In this document: positions 43,630 through 56,077 of the stretch, piece by piece
Position numbering within the stretch: position 1 is the stretch's first letter
How the letters are laid out: each line of letters starts with the position of its first letter
NCBI GenBank assembly: GCA_910589415.1
Contig: OU342636.1
Coordinates: 40,997,735 to 41,061,734, forward strand
Length of the DNA: 64,000 nt
From: Malachius bipustulatus
Lineage: Eukaryota; Arthropoda; Insecta; Coleoptera; Melyridae
Reading direction: 5' to 3'
Made by a program: the position numbers and the translations under genes
The notes under the pieces: model-generated
The model's input: the letters and a program-made list of their open reading frames with translations, nothing else
What the model was told of the DNA's origin: nothing
The model's database searches: none

Positions 43630-44776
43630 TAATAACGGAATGCCGCCGGTGCTATCTTACGCGAAATAGCCCTCAGATCCTTACTGCACAGTTTTCTATA
43701 CTCGAGTTTACCTTTTTATTTTTTTGCATACAATTTAGTGCAAAAAATCGCTGGTTTGCACTGATGGAGCAATGTAAATGGTCTCAATGGACGCATTGTA
43801 AAGAATGATTAAAATACAAAGAAAATGAGTGGGAGAAAAAAATAGCGTTTTTAAAAAATGCGCAAAGTAGCCATTTGTACTTGCTGTGTGCAAAACCCAG
43901 ACGCTGTCGGATACTTAGTAGCTTAGTTGCAATCAGAAGTTCTTCATACCGAATTGTGCAGCGAGGCTGGGTGCTCTAGAGGTCGTCCCATTCAAATTTA
44001 TCAAACGGATTTGGAAAGTAGAAGTGTTCAGCTATAAAACGTCAATCTTTCTTTGTGATTTAAATGCTGAAAAATGATTAAAAATTGGGACTGTGAGAGA
44101 GTGGTTGTGGAGTGGGGGTAAGAACGTCAGATCAGGGGTATAACAGCGTTTGTATTTTGCCTTGCCCTCAACTGCTTTTCTATTTTCACTCCACGACCAC
44201 TTTCGTGCGCTTTCCTGTTTTCGCACATGTTTGCGCGCAATTTCTACCCATTTTCAGCATGTAAATGGAAAGCAAAGATTGACGTTTTATAGCTGAATAC
44301 TGTTACTTTCCAAATCTGTTTGATAAATTGAATCGGACGACCTTTAGAGCATCCAGCTTCGCTGTAAAATACCTACGGTAGGTATGAGGAACTTCTAATC
44401 GCAATTACGTGAAAACTAATTACCAGACAGCGTCTTGGTTTTTTACACCGGAAGTACTTTTCAATATCGACTATTTCGCAAAGAGGCTGCACTGTAACTC
44501 AAAAAACGTAGACGTTACGAATTTTCGAAAAAAAACACTTTTTTGTCTCCCCTAATGATGAACCTTTTTGTTTGGTTCATCCAGGATTGTATCAGATCTC
44601 ATTTTCTTCATATTTAAATTCTATACAAATCGGCGATTGGGATCATTTGCATTGATTCATCAGTTTTCTTTTATAATCAAAAAAAAAAACAAAATTGGAA
44701 ACTCGAGTAGAAAAAATATCAGTTAGGATCTGGAGGTTATTCCGCATGTGATGGCACCGGCGGTATTCCGTTACTA
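43630..44776. mobile_element. Foldback element, about 1.15 kb, long arms
   Basis: The left end aataacggaatgccgccggt (from about 43630) is matched by gcaccggcggtattccgtta (44754-44773). The pairing continues nearly to the centre: agctataaaacgtcaatctt at 44030-44049 against aagattgacgttttatagct at 44275-44294. The arms are about 440-480 bp with much divergence and indels, and the loop is about 200 bp. A 64-residue ORF in the loop has no motif. No target duplication or transposase. Confidence 0.75.
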
Positions 44777-45289
44777 TATTTATCACAATCTGGGGATTTT
44801 AAAGCTCTGATGCTTGGCCTACTTAGAAACTAAATATTCTCCAGGAACTAGCTAAATATGATTTCGACAGAAGATTCCAGTTTTTCGAAGAAATGACGGT
44901 TCGTCTGGACAAGAAAGCACACATAAAATATTCTGTTATCTGATTGCTCAACTTTTTTCTAATGACGAGGAAAATAGACAGAATTTTAGTTATTGGGCAG
45001 ACGGGATGAATGACACTGGATGCGAAAAAGACCCACTCAATGATCCCAGTGAGTCAATTTTTGGACAGGAATTGTTATCGAGTTACAGGACCAATATTCT
45101 TTGAAAATTTCTTCCTGTTGAGTTGACATAGCGTCCATCTTAAAAAATCATAAAAGGCTCGAATGACATTTTGAGAATCTGGATATACTTTGGGTCCCAA
45201 CCACGACCAATATTCAGCGTTATCATCATTGTTGCAGTATCAGTTTTTTTATCATCAAGTTACCCCTTCCAACGTGTGAGTGGGCCATT
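44777..45289. other. Intergenic DNA
   Basis: No coding signal is seen. It may include the downstream end of the RT fragment called at 45290. Confidence 0.35.
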
Positions 45290-46250
45290 GTGACACCTCC
45301 ACTGCCACCGAAGATCAATCATTGTGGCTACGGTTACATCTTAGTCAGGGTCTGTCTGAAAACTCTCCTTATCCCTACTTCATTGGAAGTTACACCTTCC
45401 ATCCCGATATCTGCTTTTTCATTACAATACAGATCAGTGATGATTCTCAGGTCTCCATTGTTTACGGAAGAATCGACTTGAAGGTTTCGACAAGCTTTTG
45501 GCGCAATTCGCAATCAAACGTCTTTCGGTAGCCGACATATCTTATCCAAACAGTCCTCCTATGTACTTGCATGTCCTGTCATGCATTGATAAAACATTCG
45601 GGGAAAGTGGACTCGTGATCACTAGCACCAGCACCATTTTTGACCCCAAACTGAGTTCATTAGTGAGTGCAAGCACTTAATGCTTGTACTTGATGAGATA
45701 TAGGGTGAACTATGCATAGAAAAGTTTTGAAGAAGCGACATCAAGCCTCAAGGTTTCTGGATATATCTTGTCGCTTCACACAGTTTGTTCGTCATTCTGG
45801 AGGTTAATGACGTTCGCATTCATTGAAAAAGTTCTTCAACTTATTCCTTCAACGTTTTAATTTTTCTTTCGATTTATTTGTTCTTTAAATTCTTTTGAAT
45901 ATAACTTCATGCATCTTATGATGGTGTCTGTTTCTGAGTTTGTTTCATTTTTTTAGTGATAGAGACTGGGTAAGTTGTGTTTGTTCTGGATCACTTCCAT
46001 TTCGCTACTATTTCCAGCCTGAGTTCATCTACTCCACGACATGTGTCCCTTATGGCCCCGTTTAACTCTTCATATCGATAATGGTCTCCTGCTTTCTTCT
46101 CTGGTCAGAAGCTGCAGGCTTTCATTCAGAACCCATGGATGTTTTTTGATAGAGAGTGCAAGTAAAATGTCGTTCGTTAGGTTATCAGGGAAAAATCCTG
46201 CCGGGGTCTATTTGGAGACAACATGATCCTGAAATCTGTATTCTGTATTG
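45290..46250 (-). pseudogene. Decayed RTE-like reverse transcriptase fragment
   Basis: Minus-strand pieces include HYRYEELNGAIRDTCRGVDE-like residues near 46080-46020, then WIRYVGYRKTFDCELRQKLV near 45545-45480 (compare Y.D..KAFD in the RT A motif, here T-F-D), DLRIITDLYCNEKADIGMEG and SNEVGIRR near 45455-45385. The spacing matches RTE/craddock-type RTs, where NLY.NQ.A..R and EI.IRRGVRQGC follow. Multiple stops and frameshifts. Confidence 0.6.
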
Positions 46251-47912
46251 TAAAGTAATTTTTATAGTGTTACACGTCAATCACATGAGTTTAAACAGCT
46301 TTGTCAGAAGTAATTAGCATAATATGCATATTATAACATCATATTATGCTGTATAATGTTGTACCTACTAAAAGTTTAGGAAAGTTTTGAAAAACTGGTA
46401 ATTTGATAGTTATCTGAAATGTCAAAGTTACATGTTCCAATAAGCAAATCAATAAAAAGTACCATAAAATTCATGATTGAGCAATTTTTTGGAAATTTTA
46501 TAGACTACAATTTTATCGCATAAATTTACAAAGCGTACTAATGAAAAGAGCGCCTGTATATCATTGCCAAAGTCTGGCGTAGCTATCGAGACACAAGGTC
46601 ACGAGCCTCATCAACCATTCAGGGAATGGTTATAGAGGTTGGGCTGGGTCGTTGAATGAAATAGACAGTGGTGACGTAAGTCTGCTTTGCAAGTACCTAC
46701 AGCGGCAATGACATACTGACAGTGACACAGGAAGCCTATCATGATCGTGAATTTAAACGTGCATGAACTTCGTTCTAATATTTCCGTCGAAAAGATGTAA
46801 AATTCCTTTCAGAGGATTTTGATGTAAGAATCGTGCTTCTTACCGAAAAAATTGGTTGCTAAAATTAGGAGTTTACCATATCAGAAACTAATATTTATTT
46901 ACTTATGTAATGTTGTTAATATATTGTTTATGTAATATTATACAAGCAAGCAGCTTAAAAAATGAACTGCTAAGAGATGTTGACTACTTAATGATAAAAA
47001 TTGAAAATATTTTCGGTAGTAGAAACACCAGGAGCTCAAAAATTTAGATAAGATACCAGGTAGTATTTTACATCATTGCCATTTTTTGTAATTCAAGAGG
47101 AGTCCTGGGCTAACATTTATAAATATTCTCTAAGATATCTTCATTTCAAATTTGATGCTCATATCCGTCAGTAACGGTAATCAATACTGCTATAAGCCAC
47201 CTCACTAGAACTACTGAAGAATCAGTCCCCACCATATCTAAAAGATTATTCCATGAATCAGTAAATCCAATGATATATCCACAAGATACCATTATTAGAG
47301 ACCGACGGTTCATTTCAGTGTCACACATACCGTTCAGAAATATTCACATTTTTCTATATGAATAAGAATGAATAGAGAAACAGTATCGTTTTCAAGCGAA
47401 GAAACAGGATGTCTCATGAGGAACTCCCTTAATTTGAACGGTGTATTAAAGGCATAAAAAATCTTATAAACATAAATGGTCAAACGTGAAATAGTGGTGA
47501 TACTGTGGCACAAAAACTAAATTCAATAGGCATGAACCTTATTACTTTTTGTTTCATAATATGTCAAAGATAACGTTGTAGACATTGCAGATATTACCAT
47601 AAACTCTAAACGTCCTCACTGACATACAGACTGTCAAAATTGAAAAGTAACATAATTTTTGTGCAGATAATTGGAATACCTTCAGCATGAGGTCTCACAT
47701 GACCCCCGTGGCCCTCAAATTTTTGAAATTTGTCAGGAACTGCAACTGTGTCAAATGCACATGTCAACAAAACAGTTTTAAGTCAAAATGTATTGATATT
47801 CTCATTATTGAAATTAGTTTTCGTCGCTAAATTCTTCCTTATTATGTCAAATTGGACGGAGACTGCACCGTATCTTTGATATTTGATTAGATAAATCAGT
47901 TTTATGAAAAGG
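46251..47912. other. Intergenic DNA, nothing recognised
   Basis: No credible ORF, repeat or RNA gene could be supported. Confidence 0.4.
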
Positions 47913-48821
47913 TATACAGGGTGTCCCATTTTAATGTCCCACCCCGGATAACTTTTGTCAGTGACCTTGAATCAAAAATTGTTTGGTACAAAAGTTGTAC
48001 AGCTTGGAGGGGGACATTCGATGGCACTAATACTTTTGAACTTGAGTACAAGGTTCAAGGTCATTCAAGGTCAACTTTGTTTTTTTAAATGGAACTTCCT
48101 ATTTTTGACATCGGCAATCGATTGCGCGTGAAAAAATATGAGACTTTTGTCTGAAACTTTTTTTCTGAAAACTCAAATTTTCTCAATTACTTTAGCCTTC
48201 AAAATTGAAAATTTAAAAATTTTTTAATTTTCAACTCGAGAATGGTGAGGTTTAGAAGAGAACCACAAGTTAGATTTTTCATCAAGAAAAATTTCATTAT
48301 TATTCCTTTGGTACAAGCAGCTCAAAATTAACAATTTTTCATCAAGAAAAGTTTAATTTTTCATTCGGTACAAATAGCTCAAAGTTAACGAAAACTCTGT
48401 TCTCAGCGCCTGTATTCAAGAAAATTCGAGACGGTTCCTTGCGCAAATCCAAGCACTTTTTGTCTCTTGCGGATTTTCTTAGAAAGCTACCATTCTCGAG
48501 TTAAAAATTCACAAAACTTAAAAATTTTTAATTTTGGCAGCTGCATAAGTCGATTAAATTTGCGTTTCCAGAAAAAAAGTTTCAGACAAAAGTCTCATAT
48601 TTTTCACGCGCAATCGATTGCCGATGTCAAAAATAGGAAGTTCCATTTAAAAAAAACAAAGTTGACTTTGAATGACCTTGAACCTTGTACCCAAGGTCAA
48701 AAGTATTATTGCCATCGAATGTCCCCCTCCAAGTTGTACAACTTTTGTACCAAACAATTTTTGATTCACACTGACAAAAGTTATCCGGGGTGGGACATTA
48801 AAATGGGACAGCCTGCATGTA
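47913..48821. mobile_element. Mariner-type foldback, copy 1, about 909 bp
   Basis: The left end is TATACAGGGTGTCCCATTTT, and the right end (gtgggacattaaaatgggac, then agcctgcatgta) is its reverse complement with small changes. The arms pair through most of their length to ctcgagaatggt (48236-48247) against accattctcgag (48489-48500), leaving a loop of about 240 bp. Copy 2 at 53663-54569 is very similar from end to end, so this is a real family. The 146-residue plus-strand ORF at 48467-48907 is arm sequence and not a gene. Confidence 0.9.
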
Positions 48822-49289
48822 TAATAATAAAATTCTTGTCATTGAGTTGCATGAGCTTTTTTGTACCAAAGTTGTATTTCTTTATTTTCCCCTTCCCTTG
48901 TAAGTAGAAGAGGAATTATTAACGTCCTCACTGTTTAGTTCATAATAACCGCCAACAAAGTATGTGTGTTGGAGACGAAAATAATTCTTCTTAGCTGTCC
49001 TGTTTCTCTTTTGATCAAACTAAATGGATAAGATGGATCTTGCAATGATTGACGCACTTAGGTTTAATACCCCAATAATTAATATTGACAAGCTACTTTG
49101 ATGCTATTGTACTTTAGCTGACCTATTAATTACAGTTGTCTAGTCGAACATGCCCACTAAACAACTGATCCTTGATGGATTGTTGGATTACTCGCAGCAA
49201 TGTAAATCCCCCAACAGATATTGGCAGTTTCCAGCTTGTTCTACTGCCACTGCAGCCTGCACGATTGCCAGATGACGCTTATACTGTAA
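48822..49289. other. Intergenic DNA
   Basis: No gene seen. The last three bases (TAA, 49287-49289) are the target duplication of the next element. Confidence 0.4.
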
Positions 49290-49438
49290 TGCCCGTATTC
49301 ACAAACGATAATTTCCTAAATAATTACGTAATTAATTAAATGAGTGAGATAGAGATATGCAGTTTTTTTGCAATAGAATGAGATGGGGATAATTGATTAC
49401 GTAATTATTTAGGAAATTATCGTTTGTGAATACGGGCA
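49290..49438. mobile_element. 149-bp MITE with TAA target duplication
   Basis: Terminal inverted repeats of about 45 bp (TGCCCGTATTCACAAACGAT from 49290, exact complement ending 49438) flank a spacer of about 55 bp. TAA occurs on both sides (49287-49289 and 49439-49441). A 3-bp TWA duplication is typical of PIF/Harbinger-type transposons, so this is a likely Harbinger MITE. The arms are almost identical, which suggests a young copy. Confidence 0.88.
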
Positions 49439-49827
49439 TAAGTATGTCACACATGCATCCTACACCCCTTAAGCTGTTTAGTGGTCTGAGATGCATTGTC
49501 ATTATTTTCCATATTTTTTTGATACGTAATCGTTTTTGAAACGATTGATTAAAGGAGAGATCGTTTTTTGAATTTTAGTAAAATATTCGTGAGCGAGATA
49601 AAATTTCTGTATGTAATTTATAGTACATTGCAAAGCTTCATTGTGCGAATTTTGAAACGGGAGCAGCTCAATTCATTTTGGAGAACAAAGTCCCCGTGAC
49701 TTCCTTCCTACAGACATAGCGCCTGGAGCAGGTGAACCAAAGTCAGCGTTTTTTTCAAAAATGTTAAAGAATTGAACAGATGAGGCATAGCTTACCAGAT
49801 ATAGAATAAATAATTTGCGCAATAGCC
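49439..49827. other. Intergenic DNA before a transposase fragment
   Basis: This may contain unrecognisable upstream transposase sequence. No motif can be supported. Confidence 0.3.
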
Positions 49828-49980
49828 ATGTATGGTCCATCAATAATTAACGATTCAGGCTGGACAGGTTTTTTTTTGAACGAGAGAATTGATGCATTTC
49901 TGGATTATGTTCCACTGAATGAGCGGATGGATATTTGGTACCAACAAGACGGTGCAGCGTGCTTCGCACGCTACGTTTTC
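49828..49980 (+). pseudogene. Mariner-type transposase fragment
   Basis: The plus strand reads MYGPSIINDSG, then RIDAFLDYVPLNERMDIWYQ, QDGAACFARYVF. The order I.GP...., LE.VPL..R..MWFQQDGAPAH is that of the region around the second catalytic Asp in mariner-type transposases. Only about 50 residues remain. It is not part of the 39780 element. Confidence 0.6.
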
Positions 49981-52900
49981 TTTTTCAAAATTATAATTCT
50001 CGATTCAGGATATTTTTATAAAAGTTCAGAGAAGTTATGTTATACTGTACATTTTTGCTGATGTAGAAGACTGTATTAAGCAAATATCACGAATGAACAC
50101 CTGGTAGTAATAAAGACTTTCAGGCTTTTGTTATTAAAAATAAGGCGTAAATAGCATGTCTTGTCGATTTTCTGTCTCGTTTCAAATTTTCAGAAATTGG
50201 AAAGTATATCATCTTATGTAAAATAATTTTCTGCATCCGATGAGATAACTCTCATATCACTGCTCCATATTTTCGATTTATTATTCAATTAAAACTCGAA
50301 ATATCTATTTATCTGGTATTTATCCAGAACAATACAGTAGAAAACGATTTAATGCAATAACTTCCCATAAATCTGGCATTTTTACGACTTCCATCGAGAT
50401 GTAGGTAATTACACGATTGTGCGTTTAAAAATGATATCTAGTAATTATAGTAAAAAAAATAAGGCAATATATTTTGGTCAATATTGGTAAAGTTTTATCA
50501 GTCTAATCAGGTTTGGGTTATTGCTGGATTTTCCTAAGGAAGGCCACATTGATCTACTCGTGATTGGATAATCACAACGACCTTTGGTTGAGTTTTTTTT
50601 TTCATTTAAGTATTTTGGAATCTTTTTTTTTAGGAATCAGACGATCACACATTTAAATTTTATTTTTAAAATTTTGAACAATTGGGTAGGGCATTATAAA
50701 TTTTGCATGTCCTGCTCGACAAGCCAATGTGACCGATAAAATAAATTTGAACGAGTCATATTGAGATTTGTCAATGGCCGCCTCCTTCTGATGAGATTTG
50801 GTAAGGTAAGTAAATTTTTTTTATTCACCTTTTTGAGTCGGAGTAAGTGAAGGGAGGGGGGTAGGCTGCAACGGGACACTATTGTCCCTTAATTAGGCCT
50901 CCAAGGCGTTCCGATTTAAATCCTTTGGATTTTTTTATGGGGGATACATAAAACAAGTAGTTTAAAGTTTCAGGATAAGTACACGTTCCCAAGTCCTTCC
51001 AAGATTACGTCATCAAGCGGTGCCACACCTATATTAACGCTGGGGAGAATAGTTTCAACAGTTGCTTTGTATCTTATATCATTATGCTTAAGTTTGATTT
51101 TGACTTATCTGTTTGGTTCTCATTTATAGTATTTTCTTCTTCTTTTTTTGTTTTTTGATTCTTAACAATATCACAATTTGTTTTATTGAAATAATTGTTG
51201 ACAAAATTATTATTAATTGTCAATAAATTCCGATCTCTAATCAGAAGGGATAAGAAACTGATGAACTCCAATCTCTTGCAGTTCCGCAATGGGGATAGTG
51301 GGGAAATTTCTTCATAGATACTTTTCGACTTAAAATAATCTCTTCTATCAACTGGTAGAAGATCGACCACCATCAGTTTGATGTTGATGAATGTGTGGTG
51401 ATCTAAAACCAGTTTCAAAACCAAAAAGAGGGGATATTCGTTGGTATAATGGTCTTTCTAATAATTTATATGAAGATAAATATTGCATTTTATCTTCTTC
51501 AAGTAGGTACTGTAATTTTCCTTATAAAGTGCAAATTATTTGAAGGCAATTTAAAGCACAACCATGCGCGAAGGACTCATAAATGCTTCCAAATCAAATG
51601 TGTACCGAAAGCTGCATTTCATTAATCGCCATTTCACCAATGCAAATTGCAAATGCCTTATAATGATGTGTATAAACATGCCGTGACGAAACAGCCATTG
51701 CCAGCGTCGCTTGACCTTAAATACTAGGCCGCCTAAAACTGGTCATAAAAATAACAGAAATAAAGCAGTAGAAGAGTTGTATTATTATTAAACAGACATT
51801 TCGGGCGTTGCAGTTTGTTAGTTTCCTTTCCCTGGGCTCTTGTTGCCATCTCACTTTACATTTAAAGCTAAAGCTCAGCCTACACGTCCACTTCTTGGTC
51901 AATCTAGGATTCTTCTTGAAGTCACCTTACACAACTTCAGCGATGAATCGTTAGGTGTGTGAGAAGTTTTACATCCCCGAATGTGAGTTTGTCTCTTTCT
52001 AGCTCATTACCACAATGTGTAGTCATTGTTCGCAACTATCAATTGCCAAAAGTGCAATGAATGCAATTGAGGTCAGCAAATAATCAAGGACACATTTTGT
52101 CTGCGCGTTTGAACAACTTTGTTTGAAAAACGTGGAGCTGCTAATTATTTCTTGTGATCTTTTAATATATCGCTGTGAAACTAAAATATTTAAAAACTAA
52201 CTGTATGGTGTTACGTATCATAGGTGTGGGAATGCATCAAAATTTTATTTTCGTTGCAAGTCATGTTTATTTTAGGAGTTGCAACTTTCTCTCGAGTCTG
52301 TAAATGAGGACGAACAATGATTTTTCAACAGAGCTGTGATAAAAAAAAACAAGGAAAACCCTAATTTTTTAAGTAAATGAATATTAACAATAAATAATTG
52401 CCTCATAAATAATGCATTTGGCAGCGGGTATAACTAAATAATGCAAGTAAAATAATCTGCTAAATTAACCGAGTAGTCTATCAAATAATGAGTTAAGTAG
52501 GTAGGTACAACCTCAATTATTATTATTATTATGTACAAAGTCAGCAGATATCTAAACCTGAAAACTGATATCATAATAATTATATTCATTTGGTATAATT
52601 AACAGGTAACAAACGAACTTGTGTACTTCAAAGTAAAGTAATTAACACAGTATAAGGTAACTTTTATTACATAAAAATAAACAATCAAACTAACCTTCAA
52701 TCGCTTATTTTAATGATCCGAATACTTTGTTAACGATTGTTTAAGAGGCATCTAACCGAGACAATAAATAATCTGAACAATAATAATTATAAAATATGAA
52801 TAAATAATATAATTTTCTTGGTTATTCCTACCTACGTAGGCATACGCACAGCTAATGGGGAGCACAAACATTTTTTTTTATGATCTACTTAACGTCGTAC

Positions 52901-53489
52901 TCGATTCTATTTTTTTTTTGTTACACAGATTTTGAGTCCAAAATTTGAGTCGTATACGCACGCCAGTAGCCTGATTCAACATATAGGTATACGTGTTTTT
53001 GTCAACAGATACTTCATTAGGATCTCCCAGATCCAAACAAACGAGTATGTAAGTCATTCTGTTTGATATTTTTAGCTCCAAAAACAAAACTGACAAGCTT
53101 TTTTTTTGACTTTTTGATGAGACTCGTATAGCTTTTTTGGAACCTTGTTCTCACACTATTTTTTTTTTGCACACTATTCTCTAATCCCGAGGAGAATTAA
53201 ATCTTTACATTCACTGAAACAGCTACGGAATTGACCAATTCTGTAAAATTCGTTCAAAATCTCATGGTAAATTCCTTGATATAGGGACGCCTATACCGAG
53301 AGGTACGCAGCATAGGGATTTCAATGGGAAATATTAAAATGAAGATTGTAAAGCTGCTTTCTGTTCCTGTAGTTACATTTTAGGTCTGTTGAGTTATTTT
53401 CCAGAAAAACAGGAAAAATTTTTCATTATGTGACGTCATTTCCATGGTTAACATTTCACTATGACGTAATTTTCGTTATTTACGTCATT
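49981..53489. other. AT-rich intergenic DNA with low-complexity tracts
   Basis: Apart from homopolymer T runs (for example 53158-53169) and a short (ATT)n tract near 52516-52533, nothing is recognised. ORFs up to 116 residues are AT-rich and motif-free. Confidence 0.4.
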
Positions 53490-53662
53490 GTCATCACTGG
53501 AGAACGGATTATAGGCAAAGAAAAAATGCAAAATAGGCGCCTTTATAGGCACATTTTTTGGGATAAAAAGGCTTAAACTTGAACCAAATAGGCAATAAAA
53601 TAGGCAAATTTTACTACCAAATTTTCACTACAGAGAAAAAATGAGTAACAGAAATTTACGTT

Positions 53663-54569
53663 TATACAGGATGTCCCATTTTAATGTCCCACCCCGGATA
53701 ACTTTTGTCAGTGACCTTGAATCAAAAATTGTTTGGTACAAAAGTTGTACAACTTGGAGCGGGACATTCGATGGCACTAATACTTTTGACCTTGGGTACA
53801 AGGTTCAAGGTCATTCAAGGTCAACTTTGTTTTTTAAAATGGAACTTCCTATTTTTGACATCGGCAATCGATTGCGCGTGAAAAAAGATGAGACTTTTGG
53901 CTGACACTTTTTTCTGAAAACGCAAATTTTCTCAATTAATTTAGCCTTCAAAATTGAAAATTTTAAAATTTTTGAATTTTCAAGTCGAGAATGGTGAGGT
54001 TTAGAAGAGAACCACAAGTTAGATTTTTCATCAAGAAAAGTTTAATTATTCCTTTGGTACAAGCAACTTAAAATGAACAATTTTCCACTAAGAAAAGTTT
54101 AATTTTTCATTCGGTACAAATAGCTCAAAATTAACGAAAACTCTGTTCTTGGCGTCTGTGTTCACGAAAATTCGTGACGGTTCCTTGCGCAAATCCAAGC
54201 ACTTTTTGTCTTTTGCGGATTTTCTTGGAAAGCTACCATTCTCGAGTTAAAAATTCACAAAGCTTAAAAATTTTTAATTTTTGCAGCTGCATAAGTCGAT
54301 TAAATTTGTGTTTTCAGAAAAAAAGTTTCAGATAAAAGTCTCATATTTTTTCACGCGCAATCGATTGCCGATGTCAAAAATAAGAAGTTCTATTTAAAGA
54401 AACAAAGTTGACCTTGAATGACCTTGAACCTTGTACCAAAGGTCAAAAGTATTAGTGCCATCGAATGTCCCCCTCCAAGTTGTACAACTTTTGTACCAAA
54501 CAATTTTTGATTCAAGGTCACTGACAAAAGTTATCCGGGGTGGGACATTAAAATGGGACAGCCTGTATA
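53663..54569. mobile_element. Mariner-type foldback, copy 2, about 907 bp
   Basis: The ends are TATACAGGATGTCCCATTTT and its near-complement (aaaatgggacagcctgtata). The same arms and loop as copy 1 at 47913 are present with scattered substitutions and short indels. TA at each end fits mariner-type integration. It is inserted in the small DNA element 53497-55758. Confidence 0.9.
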
Positions 54570-54674
54570 TGTGCCTTAAAAATTCCTACCGATTTCTAAA
54601 AATTTACAGCAATTTTCCTAAGATTTTGTTTTACATCAAGCACGTTGTTTGATAAATAAAACAATTACAAATAT

Positions 54675-55452
54675 TGAAATGGATCGCACCTAGGTAGGAT
54701 GATAAGGAAATTATTTCCATCTCCCTCGTTAAATCAACCCAAACCGAAAAAGCAAACAGTGCAAGAATAGGTGCGTAATTACCTAAAGGTAAAATTGTTA
54801 GGAAATCAAAACGCAGCCACGCGCTATCGAGGCAAAGAAAATTATTGAATAGGTAATCAGACAGACACTTCCGCCATATCCCGGGTAGTCTGTAATCAAC
54901 ATAGTTGTATTCTTTAATTAATTCAAGCTGTTGCTTGAAATGAAATCAAAGAAATGAAGCAAAAGCAAAACGAAGTAATAAGAAAGCACAGGTGTGCAAA
55001 AGAGTGAAATCCGAAATGGATTGGAGTTTGAAAAATGCATGAAAGGGATCCATCATTCGCTTTCCATTGTTTTATACTCTCTATGCACAATCACAGCCCC
55101 TCTCGCCCTTCACCATTTTACGCTTCTGCAAACGAATTCTCTCGCTCATAATTCGCTTTTAGACATCTGATAGGAAGTCCACCGTTAACAACAAGTCTCA
55201 GTAAATTTCCCCGCTTTTGCGAAAGAAATCCCAATCAACCGAGATACAACGAGTCACAATAAGTTCTTTTGCGCATCCGTTTCGGCCATAGTAATCCTGG
55301 CATACCTCAATCAACGAGCAGGGGTAACTACGTGAACACAACGGTAAACACAACGAAAGAAGTCACAGCGGTCCTATTAGGGAGAAATTCGAGAAACTAG
55401 ACGATCACAGTCTTTTGCGAAAGAGCAACGAGCCCTGGGTGGTTCCGTTACA
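54675..55452 (+). mobile_element. LTR family copy D, plus strand, 778 bp, ATAT target duplication
   Basis: Starts TGAAATGGATCGCACCTAGG and ends GGTTCCGTTACA, with ATAT on both sides (54671-54674 and 55453-55456). About 140 bp in, it jumps from upstream LTR sequence straight into the downstream part, so the TATA box and much else are missing. The complete ends with target duplication show that it inserted as an LTR element and then, or before, suffered internal deletion. Confidence 0.82.
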
Positions 55453-55758
55453 ATATTACACTTAGCATTTTGCTACAAAGCTCGGACCACAGTTGCCCGG
55501 GTCAGTTATTATTTCTATAAGGGATTATAGCTATTGACTTAGGACCTATAATAAATTATCTCAAGTGGGGTAGTAAAAGTTTCAAATATTCTTTCAAAGC
55601 TCAATAAAATTATTAGCATGAAATGTATTTTGAAGTGGATAAATTTAAATTTATTTGAATATATAGGCAGGAATAGGCTTTTTTGTGAAAATAAGCACCA
55701 GATACTCAAATAGGCAAAAAAGGCACAGATAGGCACTTTGCCTATAATCCGTTCTCTA

Positions 55759-56077
55759 GTCATCATGTTCAAGTCAAGGCAATTATAAGCACGTCGTCAC
55801 AAATTGATTTTTTTTAGGTTTCCTTCAGAAACAGCTTAATATGTTTAAAATGTAGCTATTACTTTACATTCCCAATGGAATGTTCTCCTTTTAAGTGTCG
55901 GAAAGCACTTCCTCAATTATCGGGTATTCACTTGCCCATTTCAATTGGACCTGAAAATTCTGCTTAGATCTAAAAAATCAATTGGCGATGTGTCAAGAAG
56001 CTACAGCATCAATTTTGAAACTGACTATTATACTTTTGAGAACAACAAGATACTTATATGATCGAATTTGATTGTTA
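55759..56077. other. Intergenic DNA
   Basis: About 320 bp between two elements. No gene seen. Confidence 0.4.

Larger units (their letters stand above)
53497..55758. mobile_element. Small DNA element that hosts two nested insertions
   Basis: The ends are inverted repeats: CTGGAGAACGGATTATAGGC (53497) and the complement of gcctataatccgttctctag (to 55759). The perfect 7-bp GTCATCA flanks it on both sides (53490-53496 and 55759-55765). If the first base is counted as mutated, an 8-bp hAT-type duplication is possible. Subterminal DNA is full of ataggca/aaataggc words on both sides. Within it lie the mariner-type foldback 53663-54569 and LTR copy D 54675-55452. Without them the element is about 570 bp and non-coding, so non-autonomous. 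Confidence 0.75.

Noticed and set aside
48467..48907. 146-residue plus-strand ORF
   Set aside because: It lies across the right arm of a non-coding mariner-type foldback; copy 2 of the same element does not keep the frame.
51074..51424. 116-residue minus-strand ORF
   Set aside because: Asn/Lys/Ile-rich, no motif, no splice context; consistent with a chance ORF in AT-rich DNA.
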